The notes beneath the pieces were generated by a model. It was given only the letters and a program-made list of their open reading frames with translations. It was not told the DNA's origin and made no database searches. From Nitrosopumilus sp. (GTDB lineage Archaea; Thermoproteota; Nitrososphaeria; Nitrososphaerales; Nitrosopumilaceae), in assembly GCA_029862745.1 (NCBI GenBank), contig JAOTWS010000003.1:124001-188000 (forward strand): a stretch of 64,000 bases of DNA. The letters are read 5' to 3'. Positions 24,848 to 34,854 of this stretch are shown in pieces. How positions within the stretch are numbered: position 1 is the stretch's first letter; each line of letters begins with the position of its first letter. The position numbers and the translations under genes were made by a program.

Positions 24848-25711
24848 ATGGTACAAAAAAATCTCACGTTAACAATTGTAAAAAAATTCATTCCGTCACG
24901 AAAATCCACTTCTAGAAAAGGGGATAACGGAATTGTTCTAGTTGTGGGTGGTAGTTATATCTACCATGGTGCACCAATATTATCTTCAATAGCTGCACTG
25001 AGATGTGGAACTGATCTTGTTTATACATCTGTTCCAAAAATCAACGTAACTCCAACACGTGCTATTTCCCCAAATCTCATAGTCATTCCTTTAGTTGATC
25101 AAAAACTAACTCGTGGTGCTGTAACTAAATTATTAGGAGTCTTGCCACATAGTTTGCATTCTGCAACGATTGGGATGGGACTTGCAATACAAGACAAAAA
25201 TGCATTGATTTATTTTGTAAAATCACTCTTAGATAGAGATGTTAGATTATCCTTGGATGCAAGTGCTCTAATCCCTGAAGTTTTGCCACTTTTAGCAGAC
25301 AAAAATGTTGTAGTGACACCGCATGCTGGCGAATTTAAACGACTATTTGGAGAAGCTCCACCCAATTCAAAAAAAGAACGGATCAAAGTAGTAGAAAAAA
25401 ATGCCAAAAAGAATGGAATTGTAGTATTACTAAAAGGTGCAATGGATATAATCTCAAACGGTACTACTACCTATCTTTATGAAAAAACAATTCCTGCCAT
25501 GACTGTTGGTGGAACTGGTGATGTGTTGTCAGGATTAGTTGCTGGGCTATTAGCAAAAAATCGTAATGCATTAGAATCTGCTGCTGCTGCTGCTTTCATT
25601 AATGGCTTGACAGGAAAAGCAGTTCAGAAAAAAGTTGGGTTACATATGACCTCGATGGATTTATTGGATGAAATTCCAACTGTAATGAAACCCTTTGACA
25701 AAATCTTGTGA
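24848..25711 (+). CDS. nnrD: ADP-dependent (S)-NAD(P)H-hydrate dehydratase
   Basis: 287 residues, ribokinase-like fold. It repairs hydrated NAD(P)H to NAD(P)H at the expense of a nucleotide. The family signatures TPHAGEF (at 157) and GGTGDVLSG (at 221) are intact, including the catalytic Asp of the second motif. Only the C-terminal YjeF domain is present; the epimerase NnrE would be encoded elsewhere. The next gene starts with GTGA overlapping its stop, so the pair is co-translated. Confidence 0.92.
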   Translation: MVQKNLTLTIVKKFIPSRKSTSRKGDNGIVLVVGGSYIYHGAPILSSIAALRCGTDLVYTSVPKINVTPTRAISPNLIVIPLVDQKLTRGAVTKLLGVLPHSLHSATIGMGLAIQDKNALIYFVKSLLDRDVRLSLDASALIPEVLPLLADKNVVVTPHAGEFKRLFGEAPPNSKKERIKVVEKNAKKNGIVVLLKGAMDIISNGTTTYLYEKTIPAMTVGGTGDVLSGLVAGLLAKNRNALESAAAAAFINGLTGKAVQKKVGLHMTSMDLLDEIPTVMKPFDKIL

Positions 25712-27072
25712 TTCTGATGAATACTCTTAAACACATAGATTCTCACATGAACGAACTTATTTCAGATTTACAAGATTTAATTCGACAACCAAGCGTGTCT
25801 GCAAAAAATGAAGGAATTGAAGAATGCGCCATACTTGTTCATAAATTACTAAAAAAAACAGGAGTTAAATCGAAGATTTTACGATTAAGAAAAGGTGTTG
25901 CACCAATAGTATATGGAGAAATACAATCAAAACAAAATCCTTCAAAAACTATGATGTTTTACAATCATTACGATGTCCAACCTGCTGAACCATTTGATCT
26001 GTGGGATAACCCTCCCTTTAGTGGAACTAGAAAAGGAAATAAGATTTTTGGAAGAGGTGCAACTGATGACAAGGGGGAATTAATTACAAGGATCAAAGCA
26101 GTAGAAGCATATCTTAAAACAACGGATGATGTCCCATGCAACATAAAATTTGTGATTGAAGGTGAAGAAGAAACAGGAAGCGCACACATTGAAGAATATC
26201 TGAAAAAATACAAGCAGAAATTTTCATGTAATGGTGTTATCTGGGAATTTGGATATGTAGATGTAAAAAATAGACCAATAATTGGACTAGGGATGAAAGG
26301 ATTACTATTTGTAGAATTATCTATAAGTGAGTCTATTCGAGATGCTCATTCTAGTTTGGCTGTTTTGATAAAAAATCCTGCATGGAGATTAATTGAAGCA
26401 ATTAAAACACTGCGAGATTCTGATGGAAAAATTCTCATAAAAGATTGGTACAAGGAAGTTACACATTTATCAAAAAATGACTTGGAAATAATTCAAAATG
26501 AGCCTTTTGATGAAAGTATCTTCAAAAAAGAATTTGGGATTAAATCGTTTGTAGGTAATAAAAAAGGATTAGGTGCAAAAAAGGCATTGGTGAGTGATCC
26601 AACTTGTAATATCGCAGGGTTTGCATCTGGGTATACGGGGGATGGTGCTAAAACTGTTCTTCCAGGTAAAGCTTTGGCAAAAATTGATTTTAGGTTAGTA
26701 CCAAAAATGGATCCTAAAAAACAAGTTTCAAGGTTAAAAAACCATTTAAAATCAAAAGGTTTCTCGGATGTTAAAATTAAAGTTTTTCATGGTGAAGCAG
26801 CAGCAAGAACAGATTCTTCTCATCCCTTTGTTGCTCAAGTAAAAGATGCAGCTGACAAGTCTTTTGGGAAATCCATCCTTAATGTTTCAAATGCTGGAAC
26901 GGGTCCAATGCATCCATTTGTTGAAATTCTTAAAGCCCCCTGCATTTCGATAGGAAGTACATACATGTTTTCAAGAATTCATTCGCCTAATGAATTTGCC
27001 AGAGTTGATTTACTAAGGAAAACAACAAAATGTATGTGTTTAATCATGCATAACTTTGGAATCAGTCAATGA
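25708..27072 (+). CDS. M20-family metallopeptidase
   Basis: 454 residues, M20 dizinc peptidase (ArgE/DapE/CPG2 and dipeptidase relatives). Metal ligands are visible in order: His in YNHYDVQP near 87, the bridging Asp in GATDDKGE, the catalytic Glu-Glu pair in EGEEETGS, and a C-terminal His in RIHSPNE. A dimerisation domain is inserted at about 200-320. Closest in feel to the dipeptidase (PepV/CNDP-like) group. Start GTG 25708 overlaps the nnrD stop by 4 nt; ATG 25717 is an alternative. Substrate not predictable. Confidence 0.9.
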   Translation: MILMNTLKHIDSHMNELISDLQDLIRQPSVSAKNEGIEECAILVHKLLKKTGVKSKILRLRKGVAPIVYGEIQSKQNPSKTMMFYNHYDVQPAEPFDLWDNPPFSGTRKGNKIFGRGATDDKGELITRIKAVEAYLKTTDDVPCNIKFVIEGEEETGSAHIEEYLKKYKQKFSCNGVIWEFGYVDVKNRPIIGLGMKGLLFVELSISESIRDAHSSLAVLIKNPAWRLIEAIKTLRDSDGKILIKDWYKEVTHLSKNDLEIIQNEPFDESIFKKEFGIKSFVGNKKGLGAKKALVSDPTCNIAGFASGYTGDGAKTVLPGKALAKIDFRLVPKMDPKKQVSRLKNHLKSKGFSDVKIKVFHGEAAARTDSSHPFVAQVKDAADKSFGKSILNVSNAGTGPMHPFVEILKAPCISIGSTYMFSRIHSPNEFARVDLLRKTTKCMCLIMHNFGISQ

Positions 27073-27482
27073 AGACATCTTGGTAATTTTTTTAATGAGA
27101 TGTGCAAGTGAGATTCTTCCAGGTCCTACTATCATGATTACTAGTGATGACGCAAGTAAAATCAAATCAATTTCAACTCCTCCATTCCCGTTTAAACTCT
27201 GATCTCCTTTGATGATGAAAATTACACCCAGCATTACTATTGAGAGTAATGATGCAGATAATCTACTAAGAATACCAATTATTAATAAAATACCTGGAAT
27301 TAACTCTGCTAATGCACAAGTGGGATCTGCATCTCATCAGATATGCGGTTATTTGTTAAGAAGTTTGTAAACCCTGGATTAAATTCAGATATACCATGAA
27401 CAATGAAGATCACACCAATGGCTGATCTTACACCCATGATCACTACATCGTTTAAAATTTTTTCTCTAATTTCAGTAGTCAA
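27040..27482 (-). pseudogene. Frameshifted DoxX-family membrane protein
   Basis: From TTG 27482 the minus strand encodes TTEIREKILNDVVIMGVRSA and then VIFIVHGISEFNPGF, the start of a DoxX-like quinol-oxidase-subunit family protein. It hits stops just after MQIPLVH. The neighbouring frame continues at once with LAELIPGILLIIGILSR through the remaining helices (SLVIMIVGPGRISL) to 27040. A 2-bp gain or 1-bp loss near 27310-27320 breaks an otherwise intact gene. It overlaps the convergent peptidase gene by 33 nt. Recent pseudogene or base-calling error. Confidence 0.75.
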
Positions 27483-27577
27483 TTTTTTTTGGATAGATTT
27501 TTAGTATAACTATCTTACCCGTAAATTAGGCACCAAATGTAGAAAGCCCTTTATTATGCGGCAAAATTATTTGAATT

Positions 27578-28174
27578 ATGTCAATGTATATGCCAGGTGC
27601 AACTGCTGTTGGAATTACTTTTGATGAAGGAGTAGTTTTTGCTAGTGAAAAAAGGATTGCATTTGGAAACTTCCTAGTAAGTAAATCTACCAAGAAAACA
27701 TTTCCCATCACTCCCAAAGTAGGTGCAACTTGTGCTGGACTTGTAGCAGATATGCAAATCTTAACCTTACAGATTGCAGCTCTAGCAAAAATTAGAAAAA
27801 TGGAACTCAAAAGAGATATTCCGCCAAACACTGTTGCTAAAATGATGTCAAATATGATGTATGAACGAAGGTATTTCCCATTATTGACCCAGGTAATTGT
27901 GGGAGGAATAGTTGATAAACCAATAATGTATACACTTGATCCATTAGGTTCTGTTCTTCCTGATGAATATGCAGCAGTTGGAACAGGTGCTGAAATGGCA
28001 TTGGGAGTATTAGATCCGCAATACAAACCAAACATGAGCCAAGATGAAGCAATTGATTTGGCAAAGCGGGCAGTTCGTTCAGCAGCACTAAGAGATTCAG
28101 CAAGTGGCGATGGTATCGATATTTTAGTCATCACTAAAGACGGCATCAATGAATTTACAGAACAGATCAAATAA
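27578..28174 (+). CDS. psmB: Proteasome beta subunit, probably catalytically inactive
   Basis: 198-residue 20S proteasome beta-type subunit of the Ntn-hydrolase fold. Active beta subunits mature to Thr1 in a Gly-Thr-Thr-Thr-Val-Gly context. Here the sequence is PGATAVG, so Ala8 stands where Thr1 should be. The equivalents of Glu/Asp17 (Glu24) and Lys33 (Lys40) remain, as does the DSASGDG region. It would therefore be a structural beta subunit working with a second, active beta encoded elsewhere, as in Crenarchaeota with two beta types. Alone between DoxX and the PUA gene. Confidence 0.92.
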   Translation: MSMYMPGATAVGITFDEGVVFASEKRIAFGNFLVSKSTKKTFPITPKVGATCAGLVADMQILTLQIAALAKIRKMELKRDIPPNTVAKMMSNMMYERRYFPLLTQVIVGGIVDKPIMYTLDPLGSVLPDEYAAVGTGAEMALGVLDPQYKPNMSQDEAIDLAKRAVRSAALRDSASGDGIDILVITKDGINEFTEQIK

Positions 28175-28643
28175 TCATAATCATTAATTTTACAAATCAT
28201 GTTGTTTTTAGTTGGCGATATTACAAAAAATTAATTGTTTGGATATAATATATTTCTCAGACATGAATAATTTAGAATTAATTAAAAAAACCAAACATGA
28301 AGACAGGGAAATTATTTCTAAAAATAGACAACTGATTATCAATGCAAAAAAAACTACCATCATTGTAATTCATATCACAAAAATAATGAAATTGAATAAT
28401 TTTTGGAGATTCGTGATACGGTACATTTGGAATTAAATCAGATAACAAGTCACACAACAAGATATACTAAACATAATTATTAAACAATAAAGAATACTAA
28501 ATTCAAAAAATTTTGATGTAATTTTATTTGAAATTTTTGATTTAGTAGAAAGTTTTGGTAGTGAAATAAAGATAAGCAGATCTATTTGAAAATGATATTT
28601 ACCAAAAATAACTACAGGTGTATTAGATAAAATAAAAAAGGAT
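28175..28643. other. Gene-free AT-rich region
   Basis: 470 bp between psmB and the PUA gene. Frames of 74 codons (plus strand, 28212-28436) and 77 codons (minus strand, 28433-28666) exist but have low-complexity Ile/Lys/Phe-rich composition and no recognisable domain. No RNA-like GC island. Confidence 0.4.
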
Positions 28644-29120
28644 TTAATTGTAAATTGTTTTTCCAACTTCCCAAAATCTATCTGAGATATAATGGATGTT
28701 TTTTATTACCTCTCCTTTTTCCATATTTTCTAACTCAGAACTGGCAACTAAAGATTTTCCAACTGCTAAAAATTTATGTTGTGATTCTTCAACAATACAA
28801 ACTAAACTATCTTTTTTAAACTCTGTGTATTTCTTAATTCCAGGCCTCATCACGTTAGCGCCTTTACACATAAATTTCACAGCCCCCATATCCACCATTA
28901 CATTCGGGAATTTTTGCAATGTTTCAGTTTCAGACAAAAATGGCAAGTAATCTTCATTAACTTTCAATATTTTTATTCCTGCACCCGTGATAATTTGTGC
29001 ATCATCTAGAATTTGATGTACTTTAACATTTTTTATTTTAGGGAATTTAATTCCCCATTTTTCTGAAACTGTTTTCAAGAGTTCTGATGTTTCACTCTTT
29101 GAAATTAGATTGGACTTCAA
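28644..29120 (-). CDS. PUA-domain RNA-binding protein (MCT-1/Tma20-like)
   Basis: 158 residues. The N-terminal half (1-75) matches the pre-PUA domain of archaeal MCT-1/DENR-like proteins (LKTVSEKWGIKFPKIKNVKV). The C-terminal PUA domain (about 80-155) has VDMGAVKFMCKGANVMRPGI, the RNA-contact signature. Related eukaryotic factors act in translation reinitiation and ribosome recycling. Its ATG overlaps the homoserine dehydrogenase stop (ATGA), so it is the second gene of a two-gene unit. Confidence 0.85.
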   Translation of the reverse strand: MKSNLISKSETSELLKTVSEKWGIKFPKIKNVKVHQILDDAQIITGAGIKILKVNEDYLPFLSETETLQKFPNVMVDMGAVKFMCKGANVMRPGIKKYTEFKKDSLVCIVEESQHKFLAVGKSLVASSELENMEKGEVIKNIHYISDRFWEVGKTIYN

Positions 29121-30127
29121 TCTCTTGCAATCTCTTGTCTAATATCCAGTAAATCTCTGAGTATTGAACTGGCAGTTTCCATACCTCCTGCACCTTTGCC
29201 AATAATTGTCTGGGTGCCTGAGTGCTCAGATGTAAAAGCAATTGCGTTTAATGTTCCATTGACACAAAGAGGATCATCACGTGATACTTCTATTGGCGAC
29301 ACAATTAGATCCTTGTTACATGATGCAATTAATTTGATAGCACAGTTATTCCTGGCAGCATTTTTAATATCCTCAGATGTTACTTTTCGTATACCTGTAC
29401 ATTTGATGTCAGGCATTATTACTTTCATTCCCATTACCCAGTTTGCAAGAATTACCAGTTTAGCTGCTGCGTCTAACCCATCTAAATCTAAAGATTCATC
29501 AGCCTCTACATACCCCTTGTTTTTTGCATCTTTTAATGCATCTTCAAATGATAATCCTGTTGACATATTTGATAAAATGTAATTTGTAGTTCCATTTAGA
29601 ATTCCTGCAAATGAAATTATTCTTTCCCCTCTCAGACTATTTTTGGCATAATCAAGAATTGGTGTTCCTCCACCAACGGTACCACTAAATTTGAACATTA
29701 CTTGATTATACATTGCCAGTTCTAGTAAGGACGGAAATGCCAATGCCAAAGGACCTTTATTTACTGAAATTACATGCATACCTTTCTTCATAGCACTTGT
29801 AATGTGAGTCATGCCAGGTTCTGCATCTTTATAATTACTTGCAGTTGTTTCAATCAATACATCAGCATCGACATTGTTTAACATATCTACTCCAGACATG
29901 GAGTTTTTTTTGTCAGAATATTTTTTTACAGTTCCAAATTTTTTCTTAACTTCAACAAGTTTGTTAAATTCTAATCCAGAGGAATCAACTGCACTTCCCC
30001 TACTGTCAAAGACGCCTACAACTCTAGGTTTTAATCCATATTTTGCATAAAGATCCTCTGATCGTGAATCAAATAATTTAACTAAACTTTGACCTACAAT
30101 CCCAAAACCACATAATATTATTCTCAA
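29117..30127 (-). CDS. hom: Homoserine dehydrogenase
   Basis: 336 residues. It reduces aspartate semialdehyde to homoserine for threonine and methionine synthesis. The N-terminal Rossmann motif GFGIVGQS (7-14) is followed by the central catalytic region GTVGGGTPILDYA and the family signature GILNGTTNYILSNM. KGYVEADESLDLDGLDAAAK carries the catalytic Asp and Lys residues. No C-terminal ACT domain is present, so feedback control by threonine through ACT is not expected. First gene of an operon with the PUA protein. Confidence 0.95.
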   Translation of the reverse strand: MRIILCGFGIVGQSLVKLFDSRSEDLYAKYGLKPRVVGVFDSRGSAVDSSGLEFNKLVEVKKKFGTVKKYSDKKNSMSGVDMLNNVDADVLIETTASNYKDAEPGMTHITSAMKKGMHVISVNKGPLALAFPSLLELAMYNQVMFKFSGTVGGGTPILDYAKNSLRGERIISFAGILNGTTNYILSNMSTGLSFEDALKDAKNKGYVEADESLDLDGLDAAAKLVILANWVMGMKVIMPDIKCTGIRKVTSEDIKNAARNNCAIKLIASCNKDLIVSPIEVSRDDPLCVNGTLNAIAFTSEHSGTQTIIGKGAGGMETASSILRDLLDIRQEIARD

Positions 30128-30252
30128 ATTATTTCATTCCTTTTGTAATTTTGACTCATTTTGTTTCTCTTGATTTTCTTATCATTAATTGTGTTTTATT
30201 AATAATTTTTGAATATTGTTTGACAAAGATACCCATTTCCTAGTTGGGCAGA

Positions 30253-30657
30253 TTACACGTCTTCATCTTTTTCATGTTTTAATGAAATTGAATTAATACA
30301 GTATCTCTGATTTGTCGGTTTTGGCCCATCATCAAATACATGGCCTAAATGTGCCCCACATTTGTTACAATTAACTTCTGTGCGAATCATCCCATATGCG
30401 GTATCTGAAATATATTCTATCTTCTTTTCATCCAATGGTTTCCAAAAACTTGGCCAACCTGAGCCTGAATCAAACTTTGTATCTGATGAAAAAAGTTCTT
30501 CTCCACAACACACACATTTGAAAGTGCCTTTCAGAGAAGTATTGTTATATTTTCCAGAAAATGGGGGTTCTGTTCCATGGTTAATGCATATCTCATATTG
30601 ATCTGGTGTTAGAATCTTTTTCCATTCTTCTGGTCTTTTTTCAATTTTTTCGGTCAT
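30253..30657 (-). CDS. msrB: Peptide methionine-R-sulfoxide reductase
   Basis: 134 residues. It repairs the R form of methionine sulfoxide in proteins. The structural zinc ligands Cys48/Cys51 (CVCC) and Cys97/Cys100 (CNKC) are present. So are the SGSGWPSF substrate loop and the catalytic Cys120 in RYCINS. No MsrA is fused. Complete, with a short spacer to the ThyX-like gene, which is on the same strand. Confidence 0.95.
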   Translation of the reverse strand: MTEKIEKRPEEWKKILTPDQYEICINHGTEPPFSGKYNNTSLKGTFKCVCCGEELFSSDTKFDSGSGWPSFWKPLDEKKIEYISDTAYGMIRTEVNCNKCGAHLGHVFDDGPKPTNQRYCINSISLKHEKDEDV

Positions 30658-30686
30658 TGTTATTATCTAAATGGTTAGTTGCTCTA

Positions 30687-32324
30687 TTATTTTAGTTTCT
30701 TTCTTTTTTCTTCGGTTCTTTTTTCGGATTCAAATCTTTCTAAATCATATTCTTTCATATCAACATACTTCATAATTTTACTCAAATTTGGATGTACTTT
30801 ATTTATTTGTTTGAACATTTGTTGTGCTACTTGTCTATAATCAATATGGCCCTGAGGTACAGTTCTCAATTCAATCAGATGGCATGCTTCACGAAGATTA
30901 AATTTCATTAAATAAGGATAATTGTATCCAAAATTTACAACATATTGCGCTTGCTCAGGATATTTTTGTCTGATTTTTTTAAATACATCTTTAGTCTTCT
31001 CCATACATTCTTTGAAATCTTTCTCTATGCCAAGAATTGTAATTTCATTTGGCATACTAAACCCATGGTCTGTTGTTAACAACTGTCTTTGTAGGGTTAG
31101 CGCTCTATGTCTGTGAAAATCTCTAAACATTCCAAAGTTATTACACAGATCAAATGTGTAATAAACATGTTCAAATGCTCTTGACGGTCTGTGACGTCTA
31201 TTTGTCCTAAGTTTTGCAAATGTTTCAATAATTTTATTCTTATTTTGTTTCGACATTTTTTTTACTTGTAATAAGATATCTTGATATGATGTACTTGGTG
31301 ATTGATCATAAATCATACTTGCAATAATTTTATTTATTGCACTGGTTTCTGATTCATATTCTACTAGTTTTGTTATAGCACCAACCTTTGATTTGGATTT
31401 AATTTCGTTTACAATAATTGATTTAGATTTATTTTTGATGTTTCTAAGATATTTTTGAAATACTTTTCCATATTTGTCATCTGCTCTCCTGACAAAAGAT
31501 TTGATGGTTGTATCTAATTCTTTTTTAATTTTTGAGGCTAGATCTTGTTCTTCTCTTAGTTCAGATGATCCTAAAACGGTAAGAAGGTATTCAAACGCTC
31601 TTCCATTTCCAGTTATTCCAACATTGGTCAACGTTGATGCAGGTAATAATCCTCTGAGAATATCTAAAGATTTAGCTTTCGTCGAACCCTTGTAAATCAT
31701 TTTGGCAGATTTTATATCATCCTCATTTTTTAATTTAGAAAATAATTTTTCTTTTCCGTCCCTTGAATCTTTGAAATTATATTTTTCTATAGGATATTTT
31801 TCTCTAACGTAGTTAACCATGGGTTCTATATTTTTTGAATAAATATCAAATGAAAAATTACAACTATCTTCATAGAGATCTGCAAATCTTGATTTCATGA
31901 TTTGAGGATCCCTGTAAAATCGATATTTTCCGTTTTCTTTTTTATTCCATGCAACATATCTGGACGATTTTTCTAGATATGATAATCCTATTCGTCTATC
32001 TTCAATTTTTTTTACTGCAATATTTGACAGGCCCTCAATGGCAATTTGGGCTTCTCCTAATTCTGCAACAGAATCATCTCCGTATTCTAAAAGTACCTTA
32101 TCGTAAAATTCATCTCCCCTATTTTTATTTTGTAAAAACTCATCAAGAAAAATTTGTCTCATGCTTTTGTCAGTTCGACTATATCTAGACATCAATGCAC
32201 CGCGATCAACCTGTCTTGGTGTGAGGATTGCAAAAACGTCATCGTCAGTATTTGAAAAGTGATCGGATAAGATTTTTTTTTCCTTAATTGAAAATTCTGA
32301 CAATATCGATACGGTGATTCTCAA
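30687..32324 (-). CDS. Double-domain ThyX-like protein
   Basis: 545 residues, roughly twice a normal ThyX (about 220). The two halves resemble each other. The N-terminal half has [20 protein letters not shown] and the RLGL/FEYL-type helices. The C-terminal half has [20 protein letters not shown], which aligns with the ThyX motif RHR-x2-S-x-NExSxRY. The C-terminal copy keeps RHR but has Thr and QRQ where the Ser and NE should be. FAD-dependent dTMP synthesis is therefore possible but not assured. The protein ends in a charged Lys/Arg tail. Confidence 0.75.
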   Translation of the reverse strand: MRITVSILSEFSIKEKKILSDHFSNTDDDVFAILTPRQVDRGALMSRYSRTDKSMRQIFLDEFLQNKNRGDEFYDKVLLEYGDDSVAELGEAQIAIEGLSNIAVKKIEDRRIGLSYLEKSSRYVAWNKKENGKYRFYRDPQIMKSRFADLYEDSCNFSFDIYSKNIEPMVNYVREKYPIEKYNFKDSRDGKEKLFSKLKNEDDIKSAKMIYKGSTKAKSLDILRGLLPASTLTNVGITGNGRAFEYLLTVLGSSELREEQDLASKIKKELDTTIKSFVRRADDKYGKVFQKYLRNIKNKSKSIIVNEIKSKSKVGAITKLVEYESETSAINKIIASMIYDQSPSTSYQDILLQVKKMSKQNKNKIIETFAKLRTNRRHRPSRAFEHVYYTFDLCNNFGMFRDFHRHRALTLQRQLLTTDHGFSMPNEITILGIEKDFKECMEKTKDVFKKIRQKYPEQAQYVVNFGYNYPYLMKFNLREACHLIELRTVPQGHIDYRQVAQQMFKQINKVHPNLSKIMKYVDMKEYDLERFESEKRTEEKRKKLK

Positions 32325-32335
32325 TTATTAATAGT

Positions 32336-32629
32336 CTATTTCTTTTTTCCAATTTGAATTAGATCTGGGCCTTTATCTCTATCTTTGTTTTGTCCTTTTG
32401 CTTGCCATCTCAACAATACTTCTTTGAAATTTGCTGCATCAGATTCGTTTTCGGTATACATCAATGTAGTAACCCAAAAACCTTTCTTTGCAGTTTTACC
32501 TCCAACAGAATTCATCCAAAAATCACTTGGTAAACTCTCTAAAGATTTATTGTCAGGATCTTTTGTAATTTCAGACCATCTACTTGCGACGAAATTCAAA
32601 ATTTGCTCAAGTTCTTCTTTTTGAATCAT
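32336..32629 (-). CDS. Conserved-type hypothetical protein
   Basis: 97 residues, soluble, Trp-rich for its size (SRWSEITKDPDNK, DFWMNSVGGKTAKKGFWVTT, LLRWQAKGQNK). It ends in a Lys-rich tail. The gene is 11 nt upstream of the ThyX-like gene on the same strand, so the two are probably co-transcribed. No motif for enzymatic activity. I do not recognise a named family. Confidence 0.7.
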   Translation of the reverse strand: MIQKEELEQILNFVASRWSEITKDPDNKSLESLPSDFWMNSVGGKTAKKGFWVTTLMYTENESDAANFKEVLLRWQAKGQNKDRDKGPDLIQIGKKK

Positions 32630-32762
32630 GGTACTGGTACTATGTCTTTTAATTTTAAAATTACTAAAATTCCATTTACAGCAATTTTGTTAAAAAAATC
32701 TAACTAAAACTAAAAACATTACTTACACTTTGTCGGTTATACAAAAATCATGAGTCAATCAT

Positions 32763-33632
32763 ATGACAAACGACGATATCGAATTTATCGGTAAGAACGT
32801 CAAAGACATGTACGGAACATTCATGGGTAAAGTCATAGGAACAATAACTGATATTGACGGTAGTATTCAATCCGTTGGTATTGACTGCGGTTCTCAAGGA
32901 CTACAGCAAGTCCAGTATGAACAATTAGTGGTCCAAGGGGATATTGTTATCTTCATTCCTAAATGGAGGTTAGACTCACAAAAACTCATTCGTGAAAAAC
33001 AATTAACTCTACGTCGTCTAAAGGCATTGATAGATATTGTTTCAGAAAATGATGACATGAAAGAGGATGCAGAAATCATTCATGAAAAATACAAGTCAAA
33101 ACTTGTATCATTGGATAAAACAGAACATCAGATCAAAGCAATACTTGAGACAAGATTAAATGAGTTAGAAGAACAAATGCAGTCTGCAAAAATGTTATTG
33201 TTTGACGCAAAAGTGCAATACAAGAGCAACGAAATCTCAGACACGATATTTGAAACCGTGAAATCATGCACAACTGAGGTAATTGAGCATGTAACACACG
33301 AAACAGCAGAAATCGCAAATGTGAAGAGAAGGATTTCAGATCTTGAATTAGAAGAACACGAAATGACGTTTCCTACACCAAACATCCAAGAATCAGCCGT
33401 TTCATACCTGAAGACTCCTGAACCAGAACAATTAGTTCAGACAATACTTCCGGAAGCACCAACAGAACCAGTAGTTAGACATTCAGAATCAATTGAAGCT
33501 AAAGTTGAACCAACACCAAAATCTTCATCTGAAGTCACAGTTAAATTTCCAGAACCACCCCAACAGGTGACACCAGAAACATCAAATGATGACAATGACA
33601 ATGATTGGTTATCAAGAATGGAAGCACAGTAA
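32763..33632 (+). CDS. cdvA: Cell-division protein CdvA
   Basis: 289 residues. CdvA marks the division site on membrane and DNA and recruits the ESCRT-III-like CdvB. The N-terminal PRC-barrel (about 1-75) begins IEFIGKNVKDMYGTFMGKVI. A long coiled coil follows (about 80-200). The tail (205-280) is Pro/Glu-rich and ends in a short Trp-containing peptide NDWLSRM, a plausible CdvB-interacting end. CdvB and CdvC are not adjacent. The ATG at 32763 is leaderless by appearance. Confidence 0.9.
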   Translation: MTNDDIEFIGKNVKDMYGTFMGKVIGTITDIDGSIQSVGIDCGSQGLQQVQYEQLVVQGDIVIFIPKWRLDSQKLIREKQLTLRRLKALIDIVSENDDMKEDAEIIHEKYKSKLVSLDKTEHQIKAILETRLNELEEQMQSAKMLLFDAKVQYKSNEISDTIFETVKSCTTEVIEHVTHETAEIANVKRRISDLELEEHEMTFPTPNIQESAVSYLKTPEPEQLVQTILPEAPTEPVVRHSESIEAKVEPTPKSSSEVTVKFPEPPQQVTPETSNDDNDNDWLSRMEAQ

Positions 33633-33885
33633 TTTTTTTAACTTATTTTTTTAATATTTTACAGAATCTAATTTGCCAAATGTCATATTGGTTTCTGATT
33701 TTATACATATTCAATAGACCTCAACTATTGAGAATGAAGATGATAAGTATATTGAGAACACAGACCATACAATAAAGATCATAGTAATAGATTTGAAAGA
33801 TTATATCAAAAGCCAATAAAAGTAATATTCCTATTTATATTTTCTTAAAAATTTTTTATATTTTTTGTATGAACCAAATTTGATT

Positions 33886-34821
33886 CTAATTATTTTTCTT
33901 GAAAAAAGATTCTACTTCAGATCTAGTTTTAGTACCAAGTTTAATTGGGATTTTTTTATTCCATGGAATATATTCCCATTTCCACAGATCATGATTATTG
34001 TCATGTGGTGCTAATGCATGGTTTGATGTGTTTACAAAAATTACAGGATGATTCATATCTTGAAAATAGTATTTTACTGGAATTATTTTTTTATTATGAA
34101 CTGTGTCTTCAAAAAGATTACTTTTCCCACTGTAAATATTATCAAAGAAGAATTGATTGTCCTTAAAAGAAAAGGTTTCAATATCTACAATCCTTTTGTA
34201 TTTCAATAATCGTATATATCTGTAAATACCATCTAAAATTCCATGCATCCTTAAAATTTCATCTTGAAAAACCAATGTTATTTCATAAGATCCATCATTT
34301 TCTTTATGCACGTGAATCTCTCTAAGAAAATTCTCCCAAGCATCAATTTTTGGCTGATATATTACTGGAATCATAGAAGTATTCCTTTCCAAGTAATCTG
34401 CTTCTATTATTTTTGTGCCAGATTCATTGTTTCTTTCTTGAAGTATGGTATTGTAAAGATCTTCTGTTTCATGTTCATAATCAGACCATATTTTTACATC
34501 CTTTAGATCTCTATGATGTTTATCATTACTTTGCTCTAAATCAAAGACAAGAATATTTTGATGATCGACTGTCTCTTTTTGTACATTTGATATAATAAAT
34601 CCCAACATAAGATTAACCTCAAAATCAGATTTCATAAATTTTGAATATCCTGATTTTTTTCTTCTAACGATTACTCTTGCTTTATTATCATTCATTCCAA
34701 TTACTTTGACGTTGCAATCTTTGTAATCCCAAATTCTTTCTTTATTTTTCCAAGAAAGATAATATCTTTTAGATTCTTTTACTTCATCGTATATTTCCTG
34801 CCTGTATGAAAAATGAAACAT
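33886..34821 (-). CDS. Hypothetical soluble protein
   Basis: 311 residues without signal peptide, membrane helix or cysteine cluster. Rich in Lys, Asp, Tyr and Trp (RYYLSWKNKERIWDYKDC; HNDNNHDLWKWEYIPWNKK). The pattern of alternating strands suggests a beta-rich fold. It is divergent from the small GMC-partner gene by about 30 bp, so both promoters are compressed into that gap. No family recognised. Confidence 0.65.
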   Translation of the reverse strand: MFHFSYRQEIYDEVKESKRYYLSWKNKERIWDYKDCNVKVIGMNDNKARVIVRRKKSGYSKFMKSDFEVNLMLGFIISNVQKETVDHQNILVFDLEQSNDKHHRDLKDVKIWSDYEHETEDLYNTILQERNNESGTKIIEADYLERNTSMIPVIYQPKIDAWENFLREIHVHKENDGSYEITLVFQDEILRMHGILDGIYRYIRLLKYKRIVDIETFSFKDNQFFFDNIYSGKSNLFEDTVHNKKIIPVKYYFQDMNHPVIFVNTSNHALAPHDNNHDLWKWEYIPWNKKIPIKLGTKTRSEVESFFKKNN

Positions 34822-34854
34822 AATTTTTAATTACTTTGCACGACTAAAAGATTT

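Noticed and set aside
28212-28436. 74-codon plus-strand frame after psmB
   Set aside because: Low-complexity Ile/Lys/Asn composition, no domain and no clear promoter. It might be real, but I cannot support it.
28433-28666. 77-codon minus-strand frame overlapping the end of the PUA gene
   Set aside because: Phe/Ile/Ser-rich, overlaps a real gene and shows no membrane-protein pattern or start signal.
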